Shown here piece after piece: positions 1 to 7,220 of a stretch of 29,042 nt of DNA (the stretch's first letter is position 1; every line of letters starts with the position of its first letter). The notes under the pieces were generated by a model. The model made no database searches, had not been told where the DNA came from, and saw nothing but the letters and a program-made list of their open reading frames with translations. Position numbers and translations under genes: made by a program. Source of the DNA: an uncultured Eubacterium sp. (GTDB lineage Bacteria > Bacillota > Clostridia > Lachnospirales > Lachnospiraceae). Where the stretch lies: positions 1 to 29,042 of the forward strand of contig CALGGT010000009.1 in the NCBI GenBank assembly GCA_937915825.1. Direction: 5' to 3'.

Positions 1-338
1 TGGTTGAATGTAATTTTAACGTTATCAACTCCAGAAGTACTGATAGAAGGAGAAATGAGCCACCCTTCTACCGCATGATTAGTTTTTTCTTCGCTGTCCC
101 ATTTCTGATAACCAGTTGCTTGGGTATAAGAGTTACCTTGACTCCAAGGCTGGTCTACAGTAACATTCTGTAATGTCCAACCAGAGTTTAGGTTTGCAGA
201 AGAATAGGGAAGTGAAGAATTATTACCACTGGGCTCCTCTGTCCCTGGTTGTGAGTAAGGAGCTGGTACGTCTTCACAGGCCGTAAATGCGAATGCTGCG
301 ATGGCTATCGCAAGCAGTTTACTGAATAGTTTTTTCAT
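1..338 (-). CDS. Bacteroidales-type lipoprotein, N-terminal part (cut by window edge)
   Basis: Reading the minus strand from an ATG at 338 gives an open frame to the window edge (112 codons, incomplete). The N-terminus MKKLFSKLLAIAIAAFAFTAC is a lipoprotein signal peptide with the lipobox ending at Cys21, followed by an acidic Pro/Ser/Gly-rich linker and a sequence ending in GWLISPSIS, as seen in secreted beta-sandwich (choice-of-anchor type) domains of Prevotella and Bacteroides. It starts about 35 nt after the stop of the preceding frame, so the two look like one operon. No Shine-Dalgarno sequence is visible, which fits Bacteroidales and not the rest of the window. The family is inferred from memory of such lipoproteins; the specific function is unknown. 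Confidence 0.7.
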   Translation of the reverse strand, partial: MKKLFSKLLAIAIAAFAFTACEDVPAPYSQPGTEEPSGNNSSLPYSSANLNSGWTLQNVTVDQPWSQGNSYTQATGYQKWDSEEKTNHAVEGWLISPSISTSGVDNVKITFN

Positions 339-373
339 ATCTTTAGTCTTTTAGGTATCAATAAATAAAATCA

Positions 374-604
374 TTAGAATTCGAGGTCACTGGTCTTACG
401 TATAAGAATCTGCCAGTCATTATTGAAACGTGTAGCGATGCCTGTAATGTTGCAGGGAGTTGTGGGCTGCACCACCTTGGCAAAGTCTGCATAGGTGCTT
501 GTACGGACTACCAGATAGTTGGATGAGATTCCCTGCAATGCACGATTAACGCAGTTTGCAGCATCCTTGTCACTTTCAGGGGCAAAAGCTCTCTTGCCAT
601 TAGC
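374..604 (-). CDS. C-terminal fragment of a Bacteroidales-type secreted protein
   Basis: An open minus-strand frame runs from the junction near 600 to a TAA at 374-376. It encodes about 75 residues ending WQILIRKTSDLEF, with ITGIATRFNNDWQI just before. This resembles the C-terminal nucleic-acid-binding-fold domain of DUF5689-type Bacteroidales lipoproteins, which are commonly followed by a second lipoprotein, as here. The 5' part is missing because the sequence changes to a Clostridia response-regulator gene in another frame. Start not present. The family call is by resemblance only. Confidence 0.55.
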   Translation of the reverse strand, partial: ANGKRAFAPESDKDAANCVNRALQGISSNYLVVRTSTYADFAKVVQPTTPCNITGIATRFNNDWQILIRKTSDLEF

Positions 605-606
605 TC
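588..606. other. Probable chimeric assembly junction (Bacteroidales / Clostridia)
   Basis: Left of about 590 the minus strand codes for Bacteroidales-like proteins in one frame. Right of about 605 it codes for a typical OmpR-type receiver domain in another frame. The receiver reads ...PFSPKELMAR and then turns into an unrelated frame (ELLPLKVTRM...) that is the shifted reading of the Bacteroidales gene. Two broken genes meeting within about 15 bp, without any insertion sequence, integrase or repeat, is the pattern of a misjoined contig. Confidence 0.75.
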
Positions 607-924
607 CTTGGGAGAGAAGGGCTTTACCACATAATCGTCAGCCCCGATATCTAATCCCATGACCCGTTCATAATCCTCCCCTTTGGCCGTGATTAAAATA
701 ATCGGTACGTCGGAGGTTTCACGGATCTTTTCACATACCCGATACCCGTCCATTCCGGGCATCATAATATCCAACAGGATCAGTGCCGGATTGCTATGTT
801 GGAATTGTTCCAGCGCGGATACCCCATCTTCCGCCTGAATCGGCTCAAACCCCTCTTTCAGGATATACGTGGATAAAACCTCACGAATGTCTTCGTTATC
901 ATCTACAATTAAAATTCGCTGCAT
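592..924 (-). CDS. Response regulator, receiver domain only (truncated at the junction)
   Basis: Start is the ATG at 924 (MQRILIVDDNEDI), chosen because GGAGG lies 8 nt upstream; a longer frame from 996 has no such site. The ~111 residues are a complete CheY-like receiver: acidic pair in VDDNED, phospho-acceptor Asp in LLDIMMPGMDG, conserved Thr in ILITAKGED, and Lys in DDYVVKPFSPKEL. KPFSPKEL is typical of OmpR/PhoB-type regulators, so a winged-helix DNA-binding domain is expected but is lost at ~592, where the sequence becomes Bacteroidales DNA. The true gene is probably full length in the organism. No histidine kinase partner is in view. Confidence 0.85.
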
Positions 925-960
925 CCTCAATACCTCCATTCGTCGTCTCGCTTCTAACCT

Positions 961-969
961 ATTGTACCA
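961..969 (-). promoter_or_regulatory. Extended -10 promoter for the response regulator
   Basis: On the minus strand TGG-TACAAT forms a TGn extended -10 box about 37 nt before the start at 924. No good -35 is seen at 16-18 nt spacing. Confidence 0.35.
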
Positions 970-1150
970 CAACCCTCCCCTAAATTTCCATAGCAAAGAC
1001 GTAAAAAACTTGATCCTCAGGTAAGGACTCCCAGATCCTTATACGATCCTTATACTAAAGTATCCCATAAATATGTTGAATCTATGTCAGATCGGCCCAT
1101 TTTTTGCCATAATTCCATGTTATTCTTTGAATAGGAAACGGAGGTGCCGT

Positions 1151-1894
1151 ATGATGCCGTCAAAGATCAGTCGAAATCCCTTATTTTTTATGGCTTTTCT
1201 TATTCTATCCATCTTACTTGTACCCGTGGCAAACTGTGACTGCCACGTTATTTTTGCTGCCTCGGCCAATTCCACCTCGTCGAAATCCAGCTCTTCCAAA
1301 TCCAACCAGGGGAACGAGTCACCTCGCCCGGAGGCTTCTGCCTCTCCTACCCTGCTGCCGCCCTCCAAGCAAATGAAATTAAATGTTACCAATCTGTCCT
1401 TGACCAAAAAGAACGCCTACACCTTGCGTGTTTACAACGTTCCTAAGAAATATACGGTTCGATTCCGCTCGAAGAACAGCCAGATTGTTTCCCTTTCATC
1501 CCAAAAAAAGAACGCCAAGTACATTCGAATCCGTGCCGATAAAGTCGGCAGGACCAAGGTCGTTGCTAGGATCTACAACCCAAGTAAAGTTCTGGTCAGC
1601 AAATTGAAAGCCACAGTCACCGTCACCCCGGCAGCGATCAGCGTAAAATTCAACGATAACAAAATATATCTTCAACCCAAAACTTCAGCAAAGTTAGACT
1701 ATACCATTAAGCCCGGCGCGTCTTTAGAGGTTCCTTTGTTTGAATCCTCGGATACGGACGTGGTTCAGGTAACCGCCCAGGGGTATTTGGTCGCCATTTC
1801 CCCGGGTAAGGCCTATGTTACAGCCACCCTGTTAAATAACGGTGTTCAATGTAAATGTCAGGTTATCGTTTCCAACAAGGATTCCGATTCATAA
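1151..1894 (+). CDS. Secreted protein with two bacterial Ig-like domains
   Basis: Start ATG 1151 follows GGAGG at 1140-1144; upstream in-frame ATGs lack a ribosome site. The 247-residue product has a basic N-terminus, a hydrophobic signal segment (about residues 11-36, ending near FAASA), a Ser/Lys/Pro-rich low-complexity linker (about 37-75), then two beta-rich modules. The second reads like a Big_2 repeat (KIYLQPKTSAKLDYTI ... TDVVQVTAQGYLVAISPGKAYVTA), the first is a more divergent copy. Such modules are common in surface and extracellular proteins of Lachnospiraceae, where they serve as spacers or adhesion domains. No LPXTG anchor or catalytic domain is visible, so it is probably released or wall-associated by charge. 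Exact role unknown. Confidence 0.75.
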   Translation: MMPSKISRNPLFFMAFLILSILLVPVANCDCHVIFAASANSTSSKSSSSKSNQGNESPRPEASASPTLLPPSKQMKLNVTNLSLTKKNAYTLRVYNVPKKYTVRFRSKNSQIVSLSSQKKNAKYIRIRADKVGRTKVVARIYNPSKVLVSKLKATVTVTPAAISVKFNDNKIYLQPKTSAKLDYTIKPGASLEVPLFESSDTDVVQVTAQGYLVAISPGKAYVTATLLNNGVQCKCQVIVSNKDSDS

Positions 1895-1913
1895 CCGGGT
1901 CCCATCCGTTTTC

Positions 1914-1959
1914 AATCCATCTTAAATCCGTAACCGAATCCATCCTCAATCCGTAATCG
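1914..1959. repeat. Two 23-bp tandem repeats
   Basis: AATCCATCTTAAATCCGTAA (plus CCG) at 1914-1936 is followed directly by a copy at 1937-1959 with three differences. It lies just after the Ig-like gene and before the FIST gene promoter. No inverted symmetry that would make it a terminator. Confidence 0.8.
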
Positions 1960-2000
1960 TTTTCGCACGTTTTCCTCTTTAATTTTCTTGCATTTTGCGG

Positions 2001-2006
2001 TATAAT
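2001..2006 (+). promoter_or_regulatory. -10 box upstream of the FIST-chemoreceptor pair
   Basis: TATAAT lies 33 nt before the FIST start. The matching -35 (TTTAAT, 1978-1983, 17-nt spacing) is weak, and the sigma-D pattern (TAAA, 15 nt, GCCGATAT) is not seen. Confidence 0.4.
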
Positions 2007-2038
2007 AAAGGCACAGATTGTACGAAGGAGGTTGGCTT

Positions 2039-3091
2039 ATGAAATTGATGTACGGATTTAGCAAAAACGGTATTTTAACCGATGCTCTTACTAGGATCAA
2101 AAACCCGGATGCGATCATCTTTTTATCCAATCCCGATCAATTGGAACAACATGCGAAAGAAATTGCCCAATGTTTCCCTGACATTCCCAGTATTGGCGCC
2201 ATTTCCATAGGCTATGCCAATCAGCATACCCTTTCGGAGGGCGTGATCGTATATGGTTTTCAGGATGTTACCGTGGCTATTGATATTTTAGATCATCTTT
2301 CAACCATGCCGGTTCGACATATTGACCGCATGACCCGGGCACTCCGTCAGATCGAACCCGGTGACGCCGATACCATATGCTTCGACATCAGCGTAGGAAA
2401 TGATACCATGCTGGTGGCAACTTTTAATTCCGTTTTGGAAAATAAAAATATTCCTCTGGTCGGCGGACGTTCCAGCGGGGCGATCCTGGCTTTGAACGGA
2501 TCCCTGTATACCGACAGTTGCGTATTTATGTTCCTGAAGAACAACTCCGGAACGATCAAAACGTATCGGGAAAATATTTACGTTCCCACGGACAAGCGAT
2601 TTCTGGCCACCAAGACCAATCCCAACACCAATCAAGTGGTTGAGATTGACGGACGGCCGGCTGCCACGGTTTATTGTGAAGAATTGGGAATCGGCCGGGA
2701 AGAGGCTCAAACCCAAACCCTGACGAATCCCTTGGGGCGCGTTTACGGAAATGAAACATATCTGGTATCCATTCAGGATATCTCCGGTCAAACCCTTAGC
2801 TGCTATAAGCCGATTTACAACATGGATGTTCTCACCATTATGGAAAAGGGAGATTACCATCAGATCATTGCGGACACCCTTGAAACCATTTACGACGACC
2901 TCCCGAATTGCAAGGGCATTTTCTCCATTAACTGTATTGTACGTTATCAGTTTTTAGAGAATGAAAACTATTGGCCAACCTATTTGAACCGAATGTCGGA
3001 CAAATGCACCCACGCCGGTTTTGTCAGTTATGGCGAGCACTTTAACCGACAACATGTAAACCAAACCATGTGTTGCTTTGCTTTTGATTAA
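2039..3091 (+). CDS. FIST domain sensor protein
   Basis: Start ATG 2039 follows AAGGAGG by 7 nt; 350 residues. FIST_N covers about residues 20-190 (ADTICFDISVGNDTML, VGGRSSGAI) and FIST_C about 200-335 (VVEIDGRPAATVYCEELG, GIFSINCIVRYQFL, GFVSYGEHF). There is no signal peptide or membrane segment, so the protein is cytoplasmic. FIST domains are established as sensory modules tied to signal transduction, thought to bind small molecules such as amino acids. The next gene, 21 nt downstream with its own strong ribosome site, is a soluble chemoreceptor signalling protein. The pair looks like a receptor split into a ligand-binding part and an MCP output part. Ligand and direct contact are inferences. 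Confidence 0.85.
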   Translation: MKLMYGFSKNGILTDALTRIKNPDAIIFLSNPDQLEQHAKEIAQCFPDIPSIGAISIGYANQHTLSEGVIVYGFQDVTVAIDILDHLSTMPVRHIDRMTRALRQIEPGDADTICFDISVGNDTMLVATFNSVLENKNIPLVGGRSSGAILALNGSLYTDSCVFMFLKNNSGTIKTYRENIYVPTDKRFLATKTNPNTNQVVEIDGRPAATVYCEELGIGREEAQTQTLTNPLGRVYGNETYLVSIQDISGQTLSCYKPIYNMDVLTIMEKGDYHQIIADTLETIYDDLPNCKGIFSINCIVRYQFLENENYWPTYLNRMSDKCTHAGFVSYGEHFNRQHVNQTMCCFAFD

Positions 3092-3112
3092 CAATACAAA
3101 GGAGGTTTCCCT

Positions 3113-4153
3113 ATGAAGTTATTTAACAAGAAGAAGAAAAATACAAAGAATTCCACCACCCCCGCCTTAAATTCTCAATCGAAAGCAACCGATCCTACTC
3201 AGACGGATCCTAATGCAGATTCGGGGACTTCCGACGGCAATTCCCAAGACTCCGCCAATTCCGATGACTTTGGAAGTTCCGATGCCATGCTGTTTGTGGT
3301 GGATAAATTAAATGAAAGCTACGATCGCTTAATTACTCAGTCCTTAGATACGTTGCAGGAGAATTCCGAAATCAAACGGGAAGTAGATATTTTCTCCGCT
3401 CAGAACGAGGAACTGAGCGCTCAATGTGTGGAGATGAACGAGGCTTTTGCTGATATTGTTGATATCACCCAGGAATTTACCCAGATGCAAGCGGAGATCG
3501 ACCAGTCTGTAGATACGGCCCAGCGGCAGGTAGACAACCTGAAGGACAGTTCCAACGAAGTAACCGATCGATTTATGAATATGAACGATTCTTTCCATGA
3601 ATTGCTATCTTCCGTAGACCAGATCAAGGAATCCACGTTGGGCATTATTGATATCGCCAACCAAACCAACCTCTTAGCCTTAAATGCCTCCATCGAGGCG
3701 GCCCGTGCCGGTGAGCAGGGTCGTGGATTTGCCGTAGTTGCGGAAGAAGTTCGTAAGCTTGCCGACCAGATCAAGATTTTAGTAAATGATGTGAATCAGG
3801 GAATTTCCAAGGTGGAATCTTCTACTTCCGAGCTTAGCAGCACTCTCACGGAGTCCCAGCTCGCACTTACCAAAAGTATTCAAAATGTAGACAATACCCA
3901 TGAGATCTTCAACAGCGTTAGTTCCCAGATCGAGGACATTGACGAGGTTCGTAATTCCATTGACGCTGCTGTTAAAAAAAGCCAGACCAGTCTGGATACC
4001 GTATCGGAATACATTCAAGATTCCAACGAAAAGTTCCAGGAAATTTCTTCCCGGCTGAATGACATGAATAACGCCGATACCAAGAAAGGGATTATTTTTG
4101 AAGAAATTATTAATATGACCGAGCAATTACCTTATCTGATTCGAGAGGAATAA
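3113..4153 (+). CDS. Soluble methyl-accepting chemotaxis-type signalling protein
   Basis: Start ATG 3113 after AAAGGAGG; 346 residues. The N-terminus is a Lys-rich stretch (KKKKN) followed by a Ser/Asn/Asp-rich low-complexity tail to about residue 55. The rest is a long heptad coiled coil with the conserved MCP hairpin tip at about 178-217 (IDIANQTNLLALNASIEAAR, AGEQGRGFAVVAEEVRKLA), which binds CheA/CheW. No transmembrane helix and no sensor domain of its own, so input presumably comes from the FIST protein just upstream. The helix after the tip is shortish and no C-terminal CheR-tethering pentapeptide is seen. No other chemotaxis genes lie in the window. Output could be motility or another CheA-linked pathway. 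Confidence 0.88.
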   Translation: MKLFNKKKKNTKNSTTPALNSQSKATDPTQTDPNADSGTSDGNSQDSANSDDFGSSDAMLFVVDKLNESYDRLITQSLDTLQENSEIKREVDIFSAQNEELSAQCVEMNEAFADIVDITQEFTQMQAEIDQSVDTAQRQVDNLKDSSNEVTDRFMNMNDSFHELLSSVDQIKESTLGIIDIANQTNLLALNASIEAARAGEQGRGFAVVAEEVRKLADQIKILVNDVNQGISKVESSTSELSSTLTESQLALTKSIQNVDNTHEIFNSVSSQIEDIDEVRNSIDAAVKKSQTSLDTVSEYIQDSNEKFQEISSRLNDMNNADTKKGIIFEEIINMTEQLPYLIREE

Positions 4154-4170
4154 GTTTTTTATACAAATGG

Positions 4171-4206
4171 AACAGCCGCCCCGGTCCCCGGACCAAGGCG
4201 GCTGTT
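4171..4206. terminator. Hairpin between convergent genes
   Basis: AACAGCCGCC (4171-4180) pairs perfectly with GGCGGCTGTT (4197-4206), with further GC pairing in the loop. It lies between the MCP stop at 4153 and the stop of the convergent gene at 4212. The T-tract is poor on both sides, so it is called a bidirectional terminator with moderate confidence. Confidence 0.6.
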
Positions 4207-4211
4207 CTTGA

Positions 4212-4457
4212 TTATATCTTTCCGTTTGTCTTTTGTTTTTCCCCGGCCGCAGGATCCTTCCAACGATCTTCCCCCGGGATCTTTCCCGCCGATGTGTTCT
4301 TTTCCGGCAGATTACAGTGGCTTGCCTCCGCGCATCCGGCGCATGAACCACCACAACCCCAAGTCCCTCCGGACTTCTTATCCTGAGACAGATGGTAAGA
4401 GACAAAATACGCAATTACACATATTAACAATAGGACAATCCCAATTACCGCGCTCAT
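4212..4457 (-). CDS. Small Cys-rich membrane protein (FeoB-associated type)
   Basis: Start ATG 4457 follows GAGGGG; a longer frame to 4595 lacks a ribosome site and reads through low-complexity sequence. The 81-residue product has one membrane helix at about 2-24 (SAVIGIVLLLICVIAYFV), then a cytoplasmic Cys cluster CGGSCAGCAEASHC, then a charged Lys/Glu/Pro tail. This matches the small FeoB-associated Cys-rich membrane proteins that usually follow feoAB and are thought to help ferrous iron uptake. Here no feoA/feoB is present. It is instead divergent from a DtxR-family metal repressor, which supports a metal-linked role. The tail after the Cys cluster is longer than usual for this family. Confidence 0.7.
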   Translation of the reverse strand: MSAVIGIVLLLICVIAYFVSYHLSQDKKSGGTWGCGGSCAGCAEASHCNLPEKNTSAGKIPGEDRWKDPAAGEKQKTNGKI

Positions 4458-4566
4458 CGCATCCCCTCTTTTCTGCATCAGCCATCCATTTGCATTGGCC
4501 GATCCTGCCAGTCTTGCCTTTCCTCCTGCCAGACTACTCTTCCTACTACCAGACCTCGCTAACCTC

Positions 4567-4595
4567 AGTATACTTAATTTGTCGAAAAAAAGCAA
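4567..4595 (-). promoter_or_regulatory. Promoter of the Cys-rich membrane protein gene
   Basis: Minus strand -35 TTGCTT (4590-4595), 17-nt spacer, -10 TATACT (4567-4572). It leaves a leader of about 100 nt before the ATG at 4457. It is divergent from the DtxR-family gene promoter. Confidence 0.6.
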
Positions 4596-4633
4596 TCCTC
4601 TGAGATATTGTCACGGAAATAAATTTGTTTTTA

Positions 4634-4663
4634 TTTCCATTTTTGTCCGGAGTATGTTATGAT
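4634..4663 (+). promoter_or_regulatory. Candidate promoter of the DtxR-family gene
   Basis: -10 TATGAT (4658-4663) with a weak -35 TTTCCA (4634-4639) at 18-nt spacing. No clear DtxR or MntR palindrome could be recognised by eye in the divergent region. Confidence 0.4.
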
Positions 4664-4702
4664 AGATATATAAATATTTTATCACAAAAGGCGGGGTTTA
4701 CT

Positions 4703-5089
4703 ATGACATTAAATGAGTCCAGTGAAGACTATTTGGAAGCAATTTTAATACTAAGCAAGCGACTACCGGCGGTTCGTTCCGTGGATATTGCCAATTTCCT
4801 TGGATTTCGAAAATCCAGTGTCAGTGTTGCTATGAAGCAGCTTCGTGAAAACGGATATATTTCCACGGACGGAGAGCGCAGTCGATATCTCCTTCTGACG
4901 GACAAAGGAAGAGAAGTAGCAGAACGGGTTTATGAACGCCACGATTTGTTCTACCGGTGGTTTCAGTCCATGGGAATCCCCGATGATATTGCCGAGGAGG
5001 ATGCCTGTCACATTGAACATTACATCCATCCCGACACATTTAGGGCCATGAAACAGTTTATTTTGGAACATGGGCATCTTCCTTCATAA
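4703..5089 (+). CDS. DtxR/MntR-family metal-dependent repressor
   Basis: Start ATG 4703 preceded by AAAAGGCGGGG. The 128-residue protein has the N-terminal winged helix (about 5-65: SVDIANFLGFRKSSVSVAMK is the HTH) and the dimerisation/metal domain (about 66-125). Candidate metal ligands are Asp9, His80, Cys102, Glu105 and His106. Cys102-Glu105-His106 match the positions of the iron regulator DtxR, while Asp9 is the residue found in the manganese regulator MntR (DtxR has Met there). There is no SH3-like C-terminal domain, so it is of the short MntR length. It is divergent from the FeoB-associated-type gene, so iron control of that gene is the simplest idea; which metal is sensed cannot be decided from sequence. 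Confidence 0.82.
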   Translation: MTLNESSEDYLEAILILSKRLPAVRSVDIANFLGFRKSSVSVAMKQLRENGYISTDGERSRYLLLTDKGREVAERVYERHDLFYRWFQSMGIPDDIAEEDACHIEHYIHPDTFRAMKQFILEHGHLPS

Positions 5090-5104
5090 AAATTTATAAT
5101 ACCG

Positions 5105-5133
5105 TTGACAAACACGATATAATGTGTTATAAT
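5105..5133 (+). promoter_or_regulatory. Perfect consensus promoter of veg
   Basis: TTGACA (5105-5110), 17-nt spacer, TATAAT (5128-5133): every position matches the sigma-A consensus. The transcript start would be near 5140, leaving a leader of about 57 nt before the ATG at 5197. In Bacillus the veg promoter is likewise known to be very strong. Confidence 0.85.
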
Positions 5134-5196
5134 TCTAATTGTTTCAATATATCGTGGTTTTAACACCATCACGAAGGCTCGGAATGGAGGCTTGAC

Positions 5197-5442
5197 ATGT
5201 TAAATACTAGTGTAGGTAATGTTCGAAAAGTTGTAACCGATCACATCGGACACAAAGTCATTGTTCGCAGTAACTTGGGTCGACACAAAGTTGATGTGGC
5301 AGAGGGAGTGATCAAAGATACATTTCCCAGCATTTTCCTGATTCAAGTTGGCAACGAGGAAGAACATGTTAGTCAAACCATTTCTTACAGTTATACAGAT
5401 GTCCTTACACAGAACGTAAAGATTACCTTGTGTAAGGCCTGA
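5197..5442 (+). CDS. veg: Veg family protein
   Basis: Start ATG 5197 after GGAGG. The 81-residue product matches the Veg family: an N-terminal helix, then HIGHKVIVRSNLGRHKVDVAEG, PSIFLIQVG and SYSYTDVLTQNVKITLC, which parallel the conserved GR(R/H)K, YPSVFVI and SYSYADVLT motifs. Veg is a small cytoplasmic beta-barrel protein; in Bacillus subtilis it affects biofilm matrix gene expression, and its molecular role is unsettled. It is a single-gene unit between a consensus promoter and a strong terminator. In many Firmicutes veg sits near ispE; here ispE is about 19 kb away in the same window. Confidence 0.9.
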   Translation: MLNTSVGNVRKVVTDHIGHKVIVRSNLGRHKVDVAEGVIKDTFPSIFLIQVGNEEEHVSQTISYSYTDVLTQNVKITLCKA

Positions 5443-5501
5443 ATCAGATGATAACGTCGAAGAATCAATAATCCTCCGACAAATTGCATACTTTTCTCAC
5501 G

Positions 5502-5545
5502 AAGGAAAGACCTCGGGATATCCCGGGGTCTTTCCTTTTCTCTTC
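5502..5545 (+). terminator. Intrinsic terminator after veg
   Basis: AAGGAAAGACC...GGTCTTTCCTT (5502-5512 / 5527-5537) with the CGGG/CCCG extension forms a long perfect stem, followed by TTCTCTTCTT. It closes the veg unit and lies before the stop of convergent coaBC. Confidence 0.88.
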
Positions 5546-5578
5546 TTATAATTCTTTCTAGTCTCTGTTGTACCAATC

Positions 5579-6781
5579 TTATATCGAATGCAGCAAACGG
5601 TCTTCGATTTCTTTAAAAATCTCTTCCGCCACATCTTCTTTACTCATAATCGGACATTCTCTCGCAGATTCATTGGTGATCAAAGTTACGATGTTGGTAT
5701 CCACTCCGAAGCCGGCACCCGCTTGCCGCAGGGAATTGGCCACGATCATATCCGCGCCTTTTTTCTGAAGCTTCTCTCTGGAATTTGCCGCCAGATTTTC
5801 CGTTTCCATGGAAAATCCGCATAAGAATACCCCTTCTTTCCGATTCTTTCCAAGGAACGCCAGAATATCTTCCGTTTTCTCACAGACGATCTTTCCGTCG
5901 GATTGGGTTTTCTTAATCTTCTGATCCGCCGGATTTGCCGGTGTAAAATCGGCGACCGCTGCCGATAAGATCATAATATCCTGTTCCTGATAGCGCTCTT
6001 TCACCGCTTCCATCATCTCTGCTGCCGATTCCACATCCACAATTTTCACGTGTTTTGGCTTCTTAATCGTAGTCGGACCAGTTACCAGGGTAACCTCCGC
6101 TCCCAGTCCCGCCGCAACTTTTGCCAACGCGTATCCCATCTTTCCGGTGGAGCGATTGCTGATAAATCGCACCGGATCAATGGCTTCTCTGGTGGGCCCT
6201 GCCGTGATCAGCACGTTCTTCCCTGCCAATCTCGGTTCCCTACCAATGGCATACTCGATCTCTTCCAGTAACTCCTCCGGTTCCGGCATTTTTCCTTTCC
6301 CTTCGTCGCCGCAGGCCAAATGTCCCGAAGCGGGTTCCAGCACGCAAACCCCATAGGATTCCAGTTTTTTCAGATTGTCCTGGGTCATGGGATTTTCATA
6401 CATGGCTGTGTTCATCGCCGGCACGACATATTTTTTACTCTCACATGCTAAAAACGTGGTACTGAGCATATCATCTGCCATTCCATTTGCCAATTTCGCA
6501 AGGGTATTGGCCGTTGCCGGTGCCACCATAAACAGGTCCGCCTTTTTTGCCAGCGCCACATGCTCAATATTATAATTGAAATTCCGATCAAAGGGATCGA
6601 TCAGGCATTTGTGCCTGGTCAGTGTTTCAAATGTTATGGGATGGATGATCTTCGTGGCATGCTCCGTCATGATCACATGCACATCCGCTCCTTTTTTGAT
6701 CAGTCCACTAACCAGCGAAGCCGCCTTATATGCGGCAATGCTGCCGGTCACTCCGATCACGATCGTTTTATCTTTCAGCAT
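5579..6781 (-). CDS. coaBC: Bifunctional phosphopantothenoylcysteine decarboxylase / phosphopantothenate-cysteine ligase
   Basis: Catalyses two steps of coenzyme A synthesis: joining 4'-phosphopantothenate to cysteine (CoaB) and decarboxylating the product (CoaC, FMN). Start ATG 6781 (MLKDKTIVIGVTGSIAAYK) is preferred over the GTG three codons upstream because GAGAGG lies 8 nt before it. 400 residues, the usual length. The CoaC half (about 1-185) shows GSIAAYKA, the catalytic His in EHVALAKKAD, PAMNTAMYENP (Asn) and the active-site Cys in HLACGDEGKG. The CoaB half (about 190-400) shows GPTREAIDPVRFISNRSTGK, the nucleotide-binding site, and the Lys-rich KIKKT. It follows panD by 26 nt on the same strand, giving a CoA-precursor operon. 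Confidence 0.96.
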   Translation of the reverse strand: MLKDKTIVIGVTGSIAAYKAASLVSGLIKKGADVHVIMTEHATKIIHPITFETLTRHKCLIDPFDRNFNYNIEHVALAKKADLFMVAPATANTLAKLANGMADDMLSTTFLACESKKYVVPAMNTAMYENPMTQDNLKKLESYGVCVLEPASGHLACGDEGKGKMPEPEELLEEIEYAIGREPRLAGKNVLITAGPTREAIDPVRFISNRSTGKMGYALAKVAAGLGAEVTLVTGPTTIKKPKHVKIVDVESAAEMMEAVKERYQEQDIMILSAAVADFTPANPADQKIKKTQSDGKIVCEKTEDILAFLGKNRKEGVFLCGFSMETENLAANSREKLQKKGADMIVANSLRQAGAGFGVDTNIVTLITNESARECPIMSKEDVAEEIFKEIEDRLLHSI

Positions 6782-6807
6782 ATTTTCCACCTCTCAGGAT
6801 CACCCTC

Positions 6808-7191
6808 TTAAGATAACTCCCCGTGTTTCTCATAGGAAGACACTTTGGTGATCTGATTCTTCTCGTCTACGAATACCACCTTGGGATGGTGTTCCTTTCC
6901 CTCCTCCGGTGTCATCTCACAATAGGACATGATGATCACTTTGTCCTGAACATCCACCTTTCGCGCGGCAGCTCCGTTTAAGCAGATCATTCCACTTCCC
7001 GGCTCTCCCGCAATGGTATACGTCCACAAACGATTTCCGTTGTTTATGTCGACCACCTGGACTTTTTCGTATTCATAAATCCCCGCGGCCTCCATTAACA
7101 CCGGGTCCACCGTGATGCTCCCTACATAATTCAATTCCGCTTGTACTACCGTTGCCCGATGAATCTTGCCTTTCAACATGGAAATCAACAT
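6808..7191 (-). CDS. panD: Aspartate 1-decarboxylase proenzyme
   Basis: Makes beta-alanine from L-aspartate for pantothenate synthesis. It is translated as a proenzyme that cleaves itself before Ser25 to give the pyruvoyl cofactor. With the start at 7191 (ATG after AAAGGACG) the protein begins MLISMLKGKIHRATV and the cleavage pair is exactly Gly24-Ser25 (NYVGSITVDP), as in the E. coli enzyme. Other conserved parts are YEKVQVVDINNGNR, TYTIAGEPGSG and LNGAAARK. 127 residues, the family length. It sits between an Lrp-type regulator and coaBC; panB and panC are not in the window. Confidence 0.96.
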   Translation of the reverse strand: MLISMLKGKIHRATVVQAELNYVGSITVDPVLMEAAGIYEYEKVQVVDINNGNRLWTYTIAGEPGSGMICLNGAAARKVDVQDKVIIMSYCEMTPEEGKEHHPKVVFVDEKNQITKVSSYEKHGELS

Positions 7192-7220
7192 GTCACATCG
7201 TCCTTTCTATTCTTCGTTTC

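Noticed and set aside
1..604. Horizontal transfer of Bacteroidales genes into a Clostridia genome
   Set aside because: Both flanking genes are cut at one point and no mobile-element features are present; a misjoined contig explains it more simply.
508..996. A 162-residue frame that looks like a complete response regulator with a novel tail
   Set aside because: The tail is the shifted reading of a Bacteroidales gene across the junction; the start at 996 lacks a ribosome site.
4208..4603. 131-codon plus-strand frame opposite the Cys-rich membrane protein
   Set aside because: Low-complexity Pro/Ser/His sequence antisense to a recognisable gene, no ribosome site.
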